Positions 7,708 to 17,231 of a stretch of 64,000 nt of DNA are shown here, in pieces; position 1 is the stretch's first letter, and every line of letters starts with the position of its first letter. Source of the DNA: Muribaculaceae bacterium (GTDB taxonomy: Bacteria > Bacteroidota > Bacteroidia > Bacteroidales > Muribaculaceae). The notes beneath the pieces are model-generated. The model searched no databases. It was not told the origin of the DNA and saw nothing but the letters and a program-made list of their open reading frames with translations. The position numbers and the translations under genes are program-made. The stretch covers positions 1 to 64,000 of the forward strand of contig JAFRRT010000023.1 of NCBI GenBank assembly GCA_017427945.1. The letters are read 5' to 3'.

Positions 7708-9750
7708 ATGAAGAAATTATTTTCTCTCCTCTTTGTCGCCCTGCTGGCAACGTCAGCTTGGGCCGCAACTGACGTGACCATCGACTTTTCGGATCAGGGC
7801 TATGCCAATCAGGCAGTCGTTGAGTCGCTCACTGTTGGCGATGTGACCGTGGCATTCGCTCAGGGTTCCCATCAAAACACCGCTCCCACGTACTACACCA
7901 ATGGTACTGCTATCCGCATCTACGTGGGCAACACCATGACGGTGTCGACCGCTGGCACAGACCCTATCACCAAGATTGTGTTCACCTACGCTACTGGCAC
8001 AGGCAACGATTGGACCAGCGCTTGCGTTACCGACGGCGCCTATGACAACGGCATCTGGGCAGGCAGTGCCACCAGCATCCTGTTCACCAACGTCAAGTCC
8101 AACCAGGTGCGCATCGTGAGCATGGTTGTCACCCTCGGTGGCGAGGTTGTAGAGGTCATTGACGCTCCCACCCTGCCCGCAGCTCAGGAATTCGAAGACA
8201 GCTTCACGGTGAACATCACCAACAATGCTGCCGATGCAACCGTCAAGTACAGCACCGACTCGGTTACTTGGCTGGATTACACCGCTCCCTTCACCATCAC
8301 CGAGACCACCACGGTTTATGCCAAGGCCGTCAAGGGTAACAACGAGAGCTCTGTCGTAAGCGCTAAGTACACCAAGCTCGAAGTGGAAGAGGGTAGTGTC
8401 ATCTTCCTCCCGAACGATTTCCCTGTTGTTACGAACGCTGCCTTCAGCTCTACTAAGAATCATGTGACTGTTGCCGGCACAAGTGGTACCATCACCACCG
8501 ACCAGATCCGCATGTTCAAGAACAGCACCACGACCATCAGCACCACTGTGGGCAAGATCGTCAAGATTGAGTTCACCTGCACCGCCAGCGGCACTTCACA
8601 GTATGGCCCTGGCTGCTTTGCTGCTCAGACCGGCTATAGCTATGAGGGCAAAATCGGCACTTGGGAAGGCGAGGCTACCAGCGTAGAATTTGTTGCTGAA
8701 ACCAACCAGGTTCGCGCCACCCAGATTGTTGTCTGGATCGAAGGCAATGATCCCACTGTACAAGTTGTCGCTCCCGTATTTGATCCCGGCAGCTGCACCT
8801 TCACCGGCTCTCAGGTGATCAATCTGACCTGCGAGACCGAGGGCGCTCAGATTCTCTACGCCATCGACGAGGGTGCTTATCAGAACTACACCGCTCCCTT
8901 CACCATCACCCAGGCCTGCACCATCAAGGCTAAGGCTACCCTGAATGGCCAAGAGAGCTCTGAGGTAACCGCTACCTACAAGAAGCGCACCGAGGTAAGC
9001 ACTATCGCTGCCGCCAACGCTTTGGACAACAAGACCGACTTCGTATTCTACGGTCCCGCTGTTGTTACTTATCAGAATGGCAGCAACCTGTGGATTAAGG
9101 ACAACACCGGCTGCGGCTTGATCTATGGCAACCAGGTTCCCACAATCGCCGAGGGCGCAACCCTCGCCGAGGGTTGGGAGGCTCAGACCTACCTGTACCA
9201 TACCATGATCCACGAGTTTAGGTATCCTAACTACGTGGAAGCCGATCCCGACGAACCCATCCAGACCATCACCGCTACCGAGTACACCCGTGACGCACTC
9301 ACCACCGACAACATCAACGAGCGCGTCATCATCAAGGGCCTGACCCTGGTTGAGGAGACCGACACCGAGGTAGAAAACTACGCTCGTTACCTTTACAACA
9401 TCGTTGAGGGTGACACCCTGGTATTGTACAAGTTCACCGACGTCACCTATCCCACTGTTGAGGAGGGTAAGACCTACGACGTTGAGGCTATGGTAAGCTA
9501 CTTTGGCAACAAGGTTCAGCTCCTGCCCATCGCCATCACCGAATCTCAAGCTGCTCCTGCTGGTCTGCGTGGTGACGTGAACGGCGACCAGACCGTTTCA
9601 ATCGCCGACGTTACTGCTCTGATCGACTACCTACTGAGCCACGATGCAAGTACCATCAGCCTGGAGAACGCCGACTGCAACCTCGACGAAAACATCAGCA
9701 TTGCTGACGTGACCGCTCTGATTGATTACCTGCTGTCAAAGCATTGGTAA
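7708..9750 (+). CDS. Secreted multidomain protein with chitobiase-C-like repeats and C-terminal dockerin doublet
   Basis: A 680-residue secreted protein with signal peptide MKKLFSLLFVALLATSAWA. The first ~425 residues hold two similar halves. Each is a beta-rich domain followed by an Ig-like module of the chitobiase/hexosaminidase C-terminal type, recognised by the shared YTAPFTIT..TVYAKAV / YTAPFTIT..TIKAKAT stretches. Residues ~430-615 look like an OB-fold-type beta domain (inference). The C-terminus carries two calcium-binding dockerin-type repeats (GDVNGDQTVSIADVTALIDY and DCNLDENISIADVTALIDYL). No catalytic domain is recognised, so it may bind carbohydrate or other surface ligands. It is transcribed alone, with its own promoter and terminator. 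Confidence 0.8.
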   Translation: MKKLFSLLFVALLATSAWAATDVTIDFSDQGYANQAVVESLTVGDVTVAFAQGSHQNTAPTYYTNGTAIRIYVGNTMTVSTAGTDPITKIVFTYATGTGNDWTSACVTDGAYDNGIWAGSATSILFTNVKSNQVRIVSMVVTLGGEVVEVIDAPTLPAAQEFEDSFTVNITNNAADATVKYSTDSVTWLDYTAPFTITETTTVYAKAVKGNNESSVVSAKYTKLEVEEGSVIFLPNDFPVVTNAAFSSTKNHVTVAGTSGTITTDQIRMFKNSTTTISTTVGKIVKIEFTCTASGTSQYGPGCFAAQTGYSYEGKIGTWEGEATSVEFVAETNQVRATQIVVWIEGNDPTVQVVAPVFDPGSCTFTGSQVINLTCETEGAQILYAIDEGAYQNYTAPFTITQACTIKAKATLNGQESSEVTATYKKRTEVSTIAAANALDNKTDFVFYGPAVVTYQNGSNLWIKDNTGCGLIYGNQVPTIAEGATLAEGWEAQTYLYHTMIHEFRYPNYVEADPDEPIQTITATEYTRDALTTDNINERVIIKGLTLVEETDTEVENYARYLYNIVEGDTLVLYKFTDVTYPTVEEGKTYDVEAMVSYFGNKVQLLPIAITESQAAPAGLRGDVNGDQTVSIADVTALIDYLLSHDASTISLENADCNLDENISIADVTALIDYLLSKHW

Positions 9751-9780
9751 TCTTTCGAGTCAGAAACACTATCTAAAAAA

Positions 9781-9809
9781 ACAGGGCCCTGTTGGGGGCC
9801 CTGTTTTTT
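9781..9809 (+). terminator. Rho-independent terminator after dockerin-tailed protein
   Basis: Perfect 9 bp stem ACAGGGCCC/GGGCCCTGT (9781-9789, 9796-9804) with a 6 nt loop and a T run. Confidence 0.9.
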
Positions 9810-10130
9810 ATCAATAGTGTCTCGCAAAAATTGTCTTATCTTGTGATAAGTCGCAGATAGAAAGTTTGGTATGCCGTTCCTCCATAATATAGCTTGCCTG
9901 TAGGGCCTCGCCTTGGCGTGGCCGTTTCCATCATAGCCTCTCTATGAAACTATAGCTCAGCGAAGCCAATTACACCTGAATTCTCCTATAACCCATAGTG
10001 TTTGACCATGATTGTATAACGCAGGCGGCCACGCCAAGGCGAGGCCCTACATCACTATCGGCAATCTCAAGCTTTTAACGGATACGAATGCATTTTATCG
10101 GTCTATGAGAACTGATGCCTGGTGGGCAAG
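9810..10130. other. Intergenic region between convergent genes
   Basis: Apart from the 25 bp inverted repeat annotated separately (9900-9924 and 10026-10050), I see no gene, tRNA or convincing promoter here. Confidence 0.5.
9900..10050. repeat. REP-like hairpin pair in inverted orientation
   Basis: Two perfect 25 bp copies in opposite orientation (9900-9924 and 10026-10050) flank a 101 bp core. Each copy begins GTAG and folds on itself as GGCC-T-CGCC-TT-GGCG-T-GGCC. The design, a tagged imperfect palindrome in inverted pairs between convergent genes, is that of REP/BIME elements. A variant of the same element occurs at 53384-53488. Confidence 0.75.
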
Positions 10131-10739
10131 TCAAAAGTCCATCCCATCAAAAAGAGTGGGTTGAGGCAATAGCTGGAAGGACTTACGGTGATAGGGGGTG
10201 ACGCCATGGGCTGCGATGGCCGCACGATGGTCGGGTGTGGGATAGCCCTTGTTGCGCGCCCAACCATATTGGGGGAACTCGGCATCCAAGCGGCGCATCA
10301 ACTCGTCACGATGCGTTTTCGCAAGGATGGATGCAGCGGCGATGCTGAGCATCTTACCGTCACCCTTGATAATGGTGGTGTGGGGAATGTTCTGGTAGGG
10401 ATAGAAACGGTTGCCGTCAACAAGGATGGCCTCGGGACGCACCGCAAGCTGGTCCAGGGCGCGATGCATCGCCGTGATGCTGGCGCGCAGGATGTTGATG
10501 CGGTCAATTTCTTCGGGAGAAACCATGGCAACTGCCCAGGCAACCGCCTCACGTTCGATGATGGGACGCAACTGCTCACGCTGACGCTCGGTCAGCTGCT
10601 TGCTGTCGTTAATCATGTCGCTGGTGAAATCAGGCGGCAAGATGACGGCGGCGGCAGTCACCGGCCCCGCAAGACAACCACGGCCAGCCTCATCGCAGCC
10701 AGCCTCGATACGGCCCGCTATCAAGTATTGTTGCAGCAT
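10131..10739 (-). CDS. rnhB: Ribonuclease HII
   Basis: Removes ribonucleotides from DNA-RNA hybrids and misincorporated rNMPs. I place the start at the ATG at 10739 (MLQQYL), giving 202 residues; an upstream in-frame TTG at 10766 is less likely. The family signature [16 protein letters not shown] supplies the first two metal-binding acids, MHRALDQL the third, and ILVDGNRF the fourth. The C-terminus ([15 protein letters not shown]) fits the family. It is downstream of, and co-oriented with, the polyprenyl synthase gene and is probably co-transcribed with it. Confidence 0.95.
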   Translation of the reverse strand: MLQQYLIAGRIEAGCDEAGRGCLAGPVTAAAVILPPDFTSDMINDSKQLTERQREQLRPIIEREAVAWAVAMVSPEEIDRINILRASITAMHRALDQLAVRPEAILVDGNRFYPYQNIPHTTIIKGDGKMLSIAAASILAKTHRDELMRRLDAEFPQYGWARNKGYPTPDHRAAIAAHGVTPYHRKSFQLLPQPTLFDGMDF

Positions 10740-10790
10740 TTCGTCACTTGTGGATTTGCATATCAACCCGGGAGCATACAGGGAACCCGC

Positions 10791-11768
10791 CTAAAGCTTG
10801 CGTTCGATGACGTAATCAAAGATTTCCCTGAACTGGTCAACCGTCTCATCAGGTTGATAAGGTGTAAGAATTGTTGTTGCCTCGTCGCGCAGGCGAACCA
10901 TCGTCTCATAAGCATAATCAATGCCTCCTGCACGCTTGGCAAAATCAATGAGGCGGTCAATGTCCTCACAAGAGGGTGCGTCCTTGTTGACCAGCGCCAG
11001 CATCTCGTCACGATCGGGCATGTCATCACGCCTCAGCGCATAAATCAAGGGCAATGTCACCTTGCCTTCACGCAGGTCGTTTCCTGTAGGCTTGCCGATG
11101 ATGGGGTCGTTGTAGTAGTCGAATGTGTCATCCTTGATCTGGAAACACAGGCCCAGCAAACGGGCATAGCGGCGCAACTCGTCAATCGCGGTCTGAGGCG
11201 CATCGTTGGCATAACCACCCACCACGGCGCAGCACTCAAACAGGGACGCTGTCTTGGCGCCGATGATATCCATGTAGGTGGCTTCATCAATATTGTGGTT
11301 ACGCGCGATGTCCACCTGGTCAATCTCGCCCAACGACAAAGCACGGCCCATATCGGCAAGAGCACTCAAGATGCGGCCGTCGCCCGCAGCGACACCGCAA
11401 CGCAACGCGCCGGTGACAAAGAAATCGCCCACGAGCACTGCCACATGGTTACTCCACACGTTGTTGATGGTGGGAAGGCCGCGACGCTCGGTTGCCTCGT
11501 CGATGACATCATCGTGGATAAGCGATGCATTGTGCAACATCTCCAAGGCGGCAGCGCCCAGCAAGGCCTTCTCGTTGACACCACCAAAGAACTTGGCGCT
11601 CAACAAGGTCACGATGGGACGCAATAGTTTGCCCTTGGTTTTGAGATAGGTGGTGACAATGTTGTTTGTCAACTCGCTATTACTCATCAACGTCGATGAA
11701 ATGATGTCATTCATCGCGTCAAGGTCGGGCCGCAGTTGCTCTTGGATATGTGCTAATGATATTGCCAT
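10791..11768 (-). CDS. Polyprenyl (octaprenyl-type) diphosphate synthase
   Basis: A trans-prenyltransferase that elongates FPP with IPP to the long side chain of quinones. Both aspartate-rich motifs are present: LIHDDVIDEA (first) and QIKDDTFDY (second), with the KTASLFE segment between. The nearest upstream start candidate in frame is a TTG at 11789, but this lies within a TACCTTTG promoter box (11778-11785), so I choose the ATG at 11768 (MAISLAHIQEQ, 325 residues). Menaquinone side-chain synthesis is the likely role in Bacteroidales; chain length cannot be read from sequence alone. rnhB follows after about 50 nt. Confidence 0.9.
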   Translation of the reverse strand: MAISLAHIQEQLRPDLDAMNDIISSTLMSNSELTNNIVTTYLKTKGKLLRPIVTLLSAKFFGGVNEKALLGAAALEMLHNASLIHDDVIDEATERRGLPTINNVWSNHVAVLVGDFFVTGALRCGVAAGDGRILSALADMGRALSLGEIDQVDIARNHNIDEATYMDIIGAKTASLFECCAVVGGYANDAPQTAIDELRRYARLLGLCFQIKDDTFDYYNDPIIGKPTGNDLREGKVTLPLIYALRRDDMPDRDEMLALVNKDAPSCEDIDRLIDFAKRAGGIDYAYETMVRLRDEATTILTPYQPDETVDQFREIFDYVIERKL

Positions 11769-11777
11769 TTCAAGCTG

Positions 11778-11785
11778 CAAAGGTA
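11778..11785 (-). promoter_or_regulatory. -7 element for polyprenyl synthase, almost abutting the start codon
   Basis: TACCTTTG on the minus strand ends only 9 nt before the ATG at 11768. The expected transcription start would leave a leader of a few nucleotides at most. The -33 element is not convincing. Confidence 0.45.
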
Positions 11786-11903
11786 GCAATAATTCTCGGG
11801 AGCACCACCATTTTTGGCGTTATTTTTCTTTTAAGGGACTTTAAGATTCCTAAAAGATGATAAACCGGAAAAAATTCATTACCTTTATGCCCTTAAATAA
11901 CCT

Positions 11904-14771
11904 ATGCTTATGGAATCCGACAAGAAACTGCTGCTCCTTGATGCCTACGCACTCATTTTTAGGGCGTTCTATGCCATGATACGTAGTCCCCGCGTTACAT
12001 CGACAGGTATCGACACCTCGGCCGTGTTCGGCTTTGTCAACACGTTGCAGGACCTGCTCAAGCGGGAGCAGCCCTCGCACATTGCCGTGTGCTTCGACCC
12101 GCCGGGCGGCAAGACCTTCCGCCACGAGGACTACGAGCCCTACAAAGCCAACCGCGAGAAGACGCCCGAGGGCATCCTTGTCGCTGTGCCTTACATCAAG
12201 CGCATCCTGCAAGCCTACCGCATTCCCATCTTTGAGATTGAGGGTTTTGAGGCCGATGATGTCATCGGGACACTCTCGCACCAGGCCGAGCAGCAGGGTT
12301 TCTTCACCTATATGGTCACCGGTGACAAGGACTTCGGCCAGCTGGTGACGCCCAACATCAAGATTTTCAACCCCGGCAAAAACGAAATCATGGGCGTCGA
12401 GGAAGTCAACGCCAAGTACGGCATCGAGAACCCCACCCAACTCATTGACATCCTGGGACTGATGGGCGATACCGCCGATAACATCCCCGGATGCCCCGGC
12501 GTGGGGCCCAAGAATGCCGAGAAACTCATCCAGCAGTTCGGCTCCATCGAGAACCTGCTGGAACACACCGACGAACTCAAGGGCGTCCAAAAACAGCGTA
12601 TCGAGGAAAACGCCGAACTGATTCGCACGTCCAAGTGGCTGGCCACCATCATCACCGATGTGCCCGTCACCCTCGATGCCGACGCCCTGCAACGCGAGCC
12701 CGTCGATATGGAGGCTCTGCGGCAGGTATTCACCGAACTCGAATTCCGCACCCTCTCCCAACGACTGATTGACGGTGGAGAGGCCAACGCCGGTCTCGGA
12801 AACGCCGCCCAAGGCAGCCATGCCGAGACGCAACAACCCGCATCTCCGTCTCAAACGCCCGCCGCTGTCAAGCCCGCTGTGAAGGCCCAGCCCAAATCGG
12901 GCCAGCAGCTGTCGCTATTCGACCTCGACAATCCCGAGCCCGAGCAGCCCTCAGACCCGGCAGCACCCCAAAGTTATAAAACGCTGTATGACACGCCCCA
13001 CAACTACACCGTTGCCGCAACCCCCATCGACGTGGCGACTATCGTGAGCGAGATGCAGGACCAACCGCGCATCGCAGTCAGCCTCATAGCATCAGGCAGC
13101 AATGCCATGCAACTCAAGATCATGGGTATCGCCTTCGCTGCCAAGGAGCATGAGGCGGCCTTCGTGATGTGTGACGGTCACCCCGAGATGCTCAAGGCGG
13201 TGGCGCCGCTCTTTGGCGGCAAAGCCTGTATCGTGAGCAGCGACATCAAGCGCCTCATGGTCACCCTGCATCAACACGGCATCCCCTTCACGGCGCCCTA
13301 CTATGACACTTCGGTCGCCCACTATCTGCTGCAGCCCGAACGTGGGCACAGCATTGCCGAGATGGCCTACGAGCTACTGCACTACACGGCCATCAACCCC
13401 GAGAGCCTGCTGGGACCCAAAGGCCGCAACCAGCTCAAACCACAACAAATCCCTGCTGCCGACCTCGCACGATGGGCAGGAGAAGCCGCCGACCTGACCT
13501 TACAACTCCCCGACGTGCTTGACAAGCAACTCAAGGAACAAGGCCTGTACAAGCTGTTGAACGAGATAGAACTGCCGCTCGTCCAGGTGCTGGCCAGCAT
13601 GGAACTTGCCGGAGCCAGAATCGATGAAAAGGCATTGAAAGAGTACTCCGTTACTTTGACAGAACAGATGAATAAGCTGGAGGCCGAGTGTCACCAGTTG
13701 GCAGGCATCAGTTTCAACACCGCTTCACCGGCACAGGTGGGCGAAGTGTTGTTCGATCACCTGAAAATCGACCCCAAAGCCAAAAAGACCAAAACGGGGC
13801 AATACAGCACCACCGAGGACATCCTGCTCAAACTCCGATACCGTCACCCGCTGGTGGACAAGATACTGGAGCTAAGGGGCATCCGCAAGCTGCTCTCCAC
13901 TTATGTCAATGCCCTGCCGGCACTCATCAATCCCGAGACTGGCCGCATCCACACTACCTACAACCAGACCGTCACCGCCACGGGACGCCTATCCTCGACC
14001 AACCCCAACCTGCAGAACATTCCCGTGCGCTCCGACGACGGCAAGGAAATCAGGCGCGCCTTCATCCCTGCCGACGGTAACGTCTTCTTCAGTGCCGACT
14101 ATTCGCAGATTGAGCTGCGCCTCGTCGCCGACCTGAGCCACGACAAGACCATGCTCGACGCCTTTGCCAACGGGCATGACATCCACGCCATCACGGCGGC
14201 ACGCATCTACCACAAACCGCTCGAGCAGGTCACCGGCGACGAGCGCCGCAAGGCAAAGACGGCCAACTTCGGCATCCTTTACGGCATCAGCGCCTTCGGG
14301 CTGGCACAGCGCCTGAACATCCCTCGCGAGGAGGCCAAGATGCTCATCGACGGCTACTACACCACCTTCCCGCAAGTGCGTGACTACATCGACCGCAGCA
14401 TCGCACAGGCGCGCGAGAAAGGCTATGTCACCACACTTTACGGCAGGCGCCGCATGTTGCCCGACATCAACTCGCGAAACGCAGTGGTAAGGGGCTTCAG
14501 TGAGCGCAACGCCATCAACGCGCCCATCCAGGGCACCGCCGCCGACGTCATCAAGCTCGCCATGGTGCGCATCTTTAAGCGCTTCAACGACGAGGGCATC
14601 CGCTCCAAGATGATACTTCAGGTGCATGACGAACTCAACTTCGACGTCATCCCCGAGGAGCTCGACCGTGTACAACGCATTGTCATCGAGGAGATGGAGG
14701 GCGTTTACAAGGGACAGGTACGCCTCACGGCAAGTCACGGAACGGCCAGCAATTGGCTCGATGCACATTAA
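11904..14771 (+). CDS. polA: DNA polymerase I (proofreading domain degenerate)
   Basis: A 955-residue polymerase for gap repair and Okazaki-fragment processing. The N-terminal 5' nuclease (residues ~1-300) is intact, with LLLDAYALIFRAFYA, GFEADDVIGTL, VTGDKDFGQLV and the helix-hairpin-helix GCPGVGPKNA. A low-complexity Ala/Pro/Gln linker (~300-360) follows. The central 3'-5' exonuclease fold lacks its catalytic acids: by alignment to Klenow, D355, E357, D424 and D501 fall on Ser, Ile, Leu and Ala. The polymerase domain is complete (FSADYSQIELRLVA, RRKAKTANFGILYG, LQVHDELNFDV). The protein starts MLMESDKK, and ATG at 11910 is an alternative. Confidence 0.95.
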   Translation: MLMESDKKLLLLDAYALIFRAFYAMIRSPRVTSTGIDTSAVFGFVNTLQDLLKREQPSHIAVCFDPPGGKTFRHEDYEPYKANREKTPEGILVAVPYIKRILQAYRIPIFEIEGFEADDVIGTLSHQAEQQGFFTYMVTGDKDFGQLVTPNIKIFNPGKNEIMGVEEVNAKYGIENPTQLIDILGLMGDTADNIPGCPGVGPKNAEKLIQQFGSIENLLEHTDELKGVQKQRIEENAELIRTSKWLATIITDVPVTLDADALQREPVDMEALRQVFTELEFRTLSQRLIDGGEANAGLGNAAQGSHAETQQPASPSQTPAAVKPAVKAQPKSGQQLSLFDLDNPEPEQPSDPAAPQSYKTLYDTPHNYTVAATPIDVATIVSEMQDQPRIAVSLIASGSNAMQLKIMGIAFAAKEHEAAFVMCDGHPEMLKAVAPLFGGKACIVSSDIKRLMVTLHQHGIPFTAPYYDTSVAHYLLQPERGHSIAEMAYELLHYTAINPESLLGPKGRNQLKPQQIPAADLARWAGEAADLTLQLPDVLDKQLKEQGLYKLLNEIELPLVQVLASMELAGARIDEKALKEYSVTLTEQMNKLEAECHQLAGISFNTASPAQVGEVLFDHLKIDPKAKKTKTGQYSTTEDILLKLRYRHPLVDKILELRGIRKLLSTYVNALPALINPETGRIHTTYNQTVTATGRLSSTNPNLQNIPVRSDDGKEIRRAFIPADGNVFFSADYSQIELRLVADLSHDKTMLDAFANGHDIHAITAARIYHKPLEQVTGDERRKAKTANFGILYGISAFGLAQRLNIPREEAKMLIDGYYTTFPQVRDYIDRSIAQAREKGYVTTLYGRRRMLPDINSRNAVVRGFSERNAINAPIQGTAADVIKLAMVRIFKRFNDEGIRSKMILQVHDELNFDVIPEELDRVQRIVIEEMEGVYKGQVRLTASHGTASNWLDAH

Positions 14772-14822
14772 ATTGAGAGACAGCGTTTTACTACAAAGCA
14801 GGTAAATATTTTTCGTCAAATC

Positions 14823-14854
14823 TTGCTCAGATTGAAAAAATAGAAGTACCTTTG
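14823..14854 (+). promoter_or_regulatory. Promoter of tRNA-Pro
   Basis: TTG at 14823-14825, 21 bp spacer, TACCTTTG at 14847-14854, about 18 nt upstream of the mature tRNA 5' end. Confidence 0.6.
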
Positions 14855-14872
14855 CACCGCTAAAACGAGATT

Positions 14873-14946
14873 CGGGGTGTAGCACAGTTGGTTAGCGCGC
14901 CACGTTCGGGACGTGGAGGCCGGAAGTTCGAGTCTTCTCACCCCGA
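14873..14946 (+). tRNA. tRNA-Pro (anticodon CGG)
   Basis: A cloverleaf can be drawn by hand. The acceptor stem is CGGGGTG/CACCCCG and the D arm GCAC..GCGC. The anticodon arm is CCACG-TTCGGGA-CGTGG with anticodon CGG at loop positions 34-36, and the T arm is GGAAG-TTCGAGT-CTTCT. The discriminator base is A and CCA is not encoded. It reads CCG codons. Confidence 0.95.
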
Positions 14947-14955
14947 CTCAAGCAA

Positions 14956-14994
14956 GGGCAACAAGCCATTCAACGGTTTGTTGCCCTGTTTTTT
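14956..14994 (+). terminator. Terminator of tRNA-Pro transcript
   Basis: Stem GGGCAACAA/TTGTTGCCC (14956-14964, 14978-14986) followed by a T-rich tract. Confidence 0.85.
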
Positions 14995-15002
14995 GTATCT
15001 AC

Positions 15003-15045
15003 AAAAACAAAGCACCCGACAGACAGGATGTCTCGGGTGCTTTAT
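15003..15045 (-). terminator. Terminator of the rubrerythrin transcript
   Basis: Inverted repeat AAGCACCCGA/TCGGGTGCTT (15010-15019, 15033-15042). On the minus strand it is followed by a T-rich tract (TTTGTTTTTG). Confidence 0.75.
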
Positions 15046-15070
15046 TGATAAGGTTATGCGCTAAGGCATA

Positions 15071-15622
15071 TTATTTCTTAAAGAAGCGGTTGTACAGGCC
15101 GGTAAAGCCCTGGCCATGACGGGCCTCGTCACGGGCCATCTCATGAACGGTGTCGTGGATGGCATCCAGGTTCTGGGCCTTGGCCAGCTTGGCAATGCGG
15201 GTCTTGTGCTCACAGGCACCAGCCTCGGCGGCCATGCGTTTCTCAAGGTTGGTCTTGGTGTCCCAAACCACCTCGCCCAGCAGCTCGGCAAACTTGGCGG
15301 CATGCTCGGCCTCCTCAAAGGCATAGCGCTTGAAGGCCTCGGCCACCTCGGGATAACCTTCACGGTCGGCCTGGCGCGACATCGCCAGATACATGCCCAC
15401 CTCGGAGCATTCGCCCTGGAAATCGGCCTTCAATCCTTCAAGGATTTCGGGGTCAACGCCCTTGGCAACGCCGATGACATGCTCGGCGGCATAAGCCACT
15501 TCTTCGTCCTCCTTGAGTTCTTTGAACTTCTCGGCGGGTTGTTTACACTGCGGACATTTCTCGGGAGGGGTGTCACCCTCATGCACGTAACCGCACACGG
15601 TACAGATCCATTTTTTAGCCAT
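15071..15622 (-). CDS. rbr: Rubrerythrin, reverse (N-terminal rubredoxin) type
   Basis: A 183-residue non-haem iron peroxidase protecting anaerobes from H2O2. The domain order is inverted relative to classical rubrerythrin. An N-terminal rubredoxin-like knuckle pair ([20 protein letters not shown], residues 7-26) precedes a four-helix ferritin-like domain carrying the diiron ligands ([30 protein letters not shown]). A mini-rubredoxin gene whose product resembles its own N-terminal domain lies 82 nt upstream. The two probably share the promoter at 15860-15892. Confidence 0.93.
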   Translation of the reverse strand: MAKKWICTVCGYVHEGDTPPEKCPQCKQPAEKFKELKEDEEVAYAAEHVIGVAKGVDPEILEGLKADFQGECSEVGMYLAMSRQADREGYPEVAEAFKRYAFEEAEHAAKFAELLGEVVWDTKTNLEKRMAAEAGACEHKTRIAKLAKAQNLDAIHDTVHEMARDEARHGQGFTGLYNRFFKK

Positions 15623-15704
15623 AATCAGATGTGAATTGTTTGATCGTTAGTTATTAAGTTAAACAAGATGGTTAATTCAGTTTGCTTGAGGCTCAGAGAA
15701 CACT

Positions 15705-15818
15705 TTACTCGGTAACTTCCTCAAAGTCTTCAGGTCCTACGCCACACAGCGGGCACTCTTCGGGAGGTGTGTCACCCTCATGGATGTAACCACACACAAC
15801 ACATTTCCATTTCTTCAT
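15705..15818 (-). CDS. Mini-rubredoxin (37 residues)
   Basis: A very short gene. Translation from the ATG at 15818 gives [20 protein letters not shown], then [17 protein letters not shown] and a TAA stop. Cys6, Cys9, Cys22 and Cys25 form the two CxxC knuckles of a rubredoxin iron site. The length is well below the usual ~52 residues, because the spacer between knuckles is contracted as in rubrerythrin. It closely resembles the N-terminal domain of the adjacent rubrerythrin. It is likely an electron carrier for that enzyme (inference). A strong promoter lies 42 nt upstream. Confidence 0.85.
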   Translation of the reverse strand: MKKWKCVVCGYIHEGDTPPEECPLCGVGPEDFEEVTE

Positions 15819-15859
15819 TGTTATAAATCGTTTTGATGGTTAATAAAAAATGATGGTTA

Positions 15860-15892
15860 CAAAGTTAAGTCATACAGGCCCTATTTTCCAAA
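15860..15892 (-). promoter_or_regulatory. Promoter of the mini-rubredoxin/rubrerythrin unit
   Basis: On the minus strand: TTTG (15889-15892), 21 bp spacer, TAACTTTG (15860-15867). Close match to the Bacteroidetes consensus. Confidence 0.65.
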
Positions 15893-15911
15893 TATTTTAT
15901 TGTTTTTTATG

Positions 15912-15948
15912 AAAAAATCCCCACAAGGTGAACTTGCGGGGATTTTTC
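15912..15948 (-). terminator. Bidirectional terminator downstream of gapA
   Basis: AAAAATCCCC..CAAG / CTTG..GGGGATTTTT hairpin with a short loop, flanked by A and T runs, so it can act on both strands. It follows the gapA stop on the minus strand. Confidence 0.85.
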
Positions 15949-15966
15949 TTGTTTGGGCAATCGGGA

Positions 15967-17007
<1,041 letters not shown>

Positions 17008-17090
17008 TTAATGATTTTTTAATAAATAATGTAGATATATAACTTTTGTTTCAATTTTTTATTACCTTTGCATTGGCGTTTGTCCATAAA

Positions 17091-17113
17091 CAGCCGCTAT
17101 GCGGCTGCAAAGG
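17091..17113 (-). promoter_or_regulatory. gapA promoter -7 element with adjoining hairpin
   Basis: TACCTTTG at 17106-17113 (minus). The palindrome CAGCCGC-TAT-GCGGCTG (17091-17107) begins within the -7 box and continues into the presumed 5' end of the transcript. It may be a 5' stabilising hairpin or an operator. A second TACCTTTG on the plus strand (17063-17070) could serve mscL. Confidence 0.45.
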
Positions 17114-17231
17114 TAGCAAAAATATTGATTCTTTGCCTACTTTATCTGGCAAAATGCTGTTTATAATGGCTTAATTAAGATTGTTTAATAAATTCGCAAT
17201 TATAATATTAACTTTTAAAAACTGAAAAATT

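Noticed and set aside
10188..11627. 479-codon plus-strand open frame opposite rnhB and the polyprenyl synthase
   Set aside because: It spans two well-supported minus-strand genes and their gap, lacks any known motif, and is explained by high GC at third codon positions.
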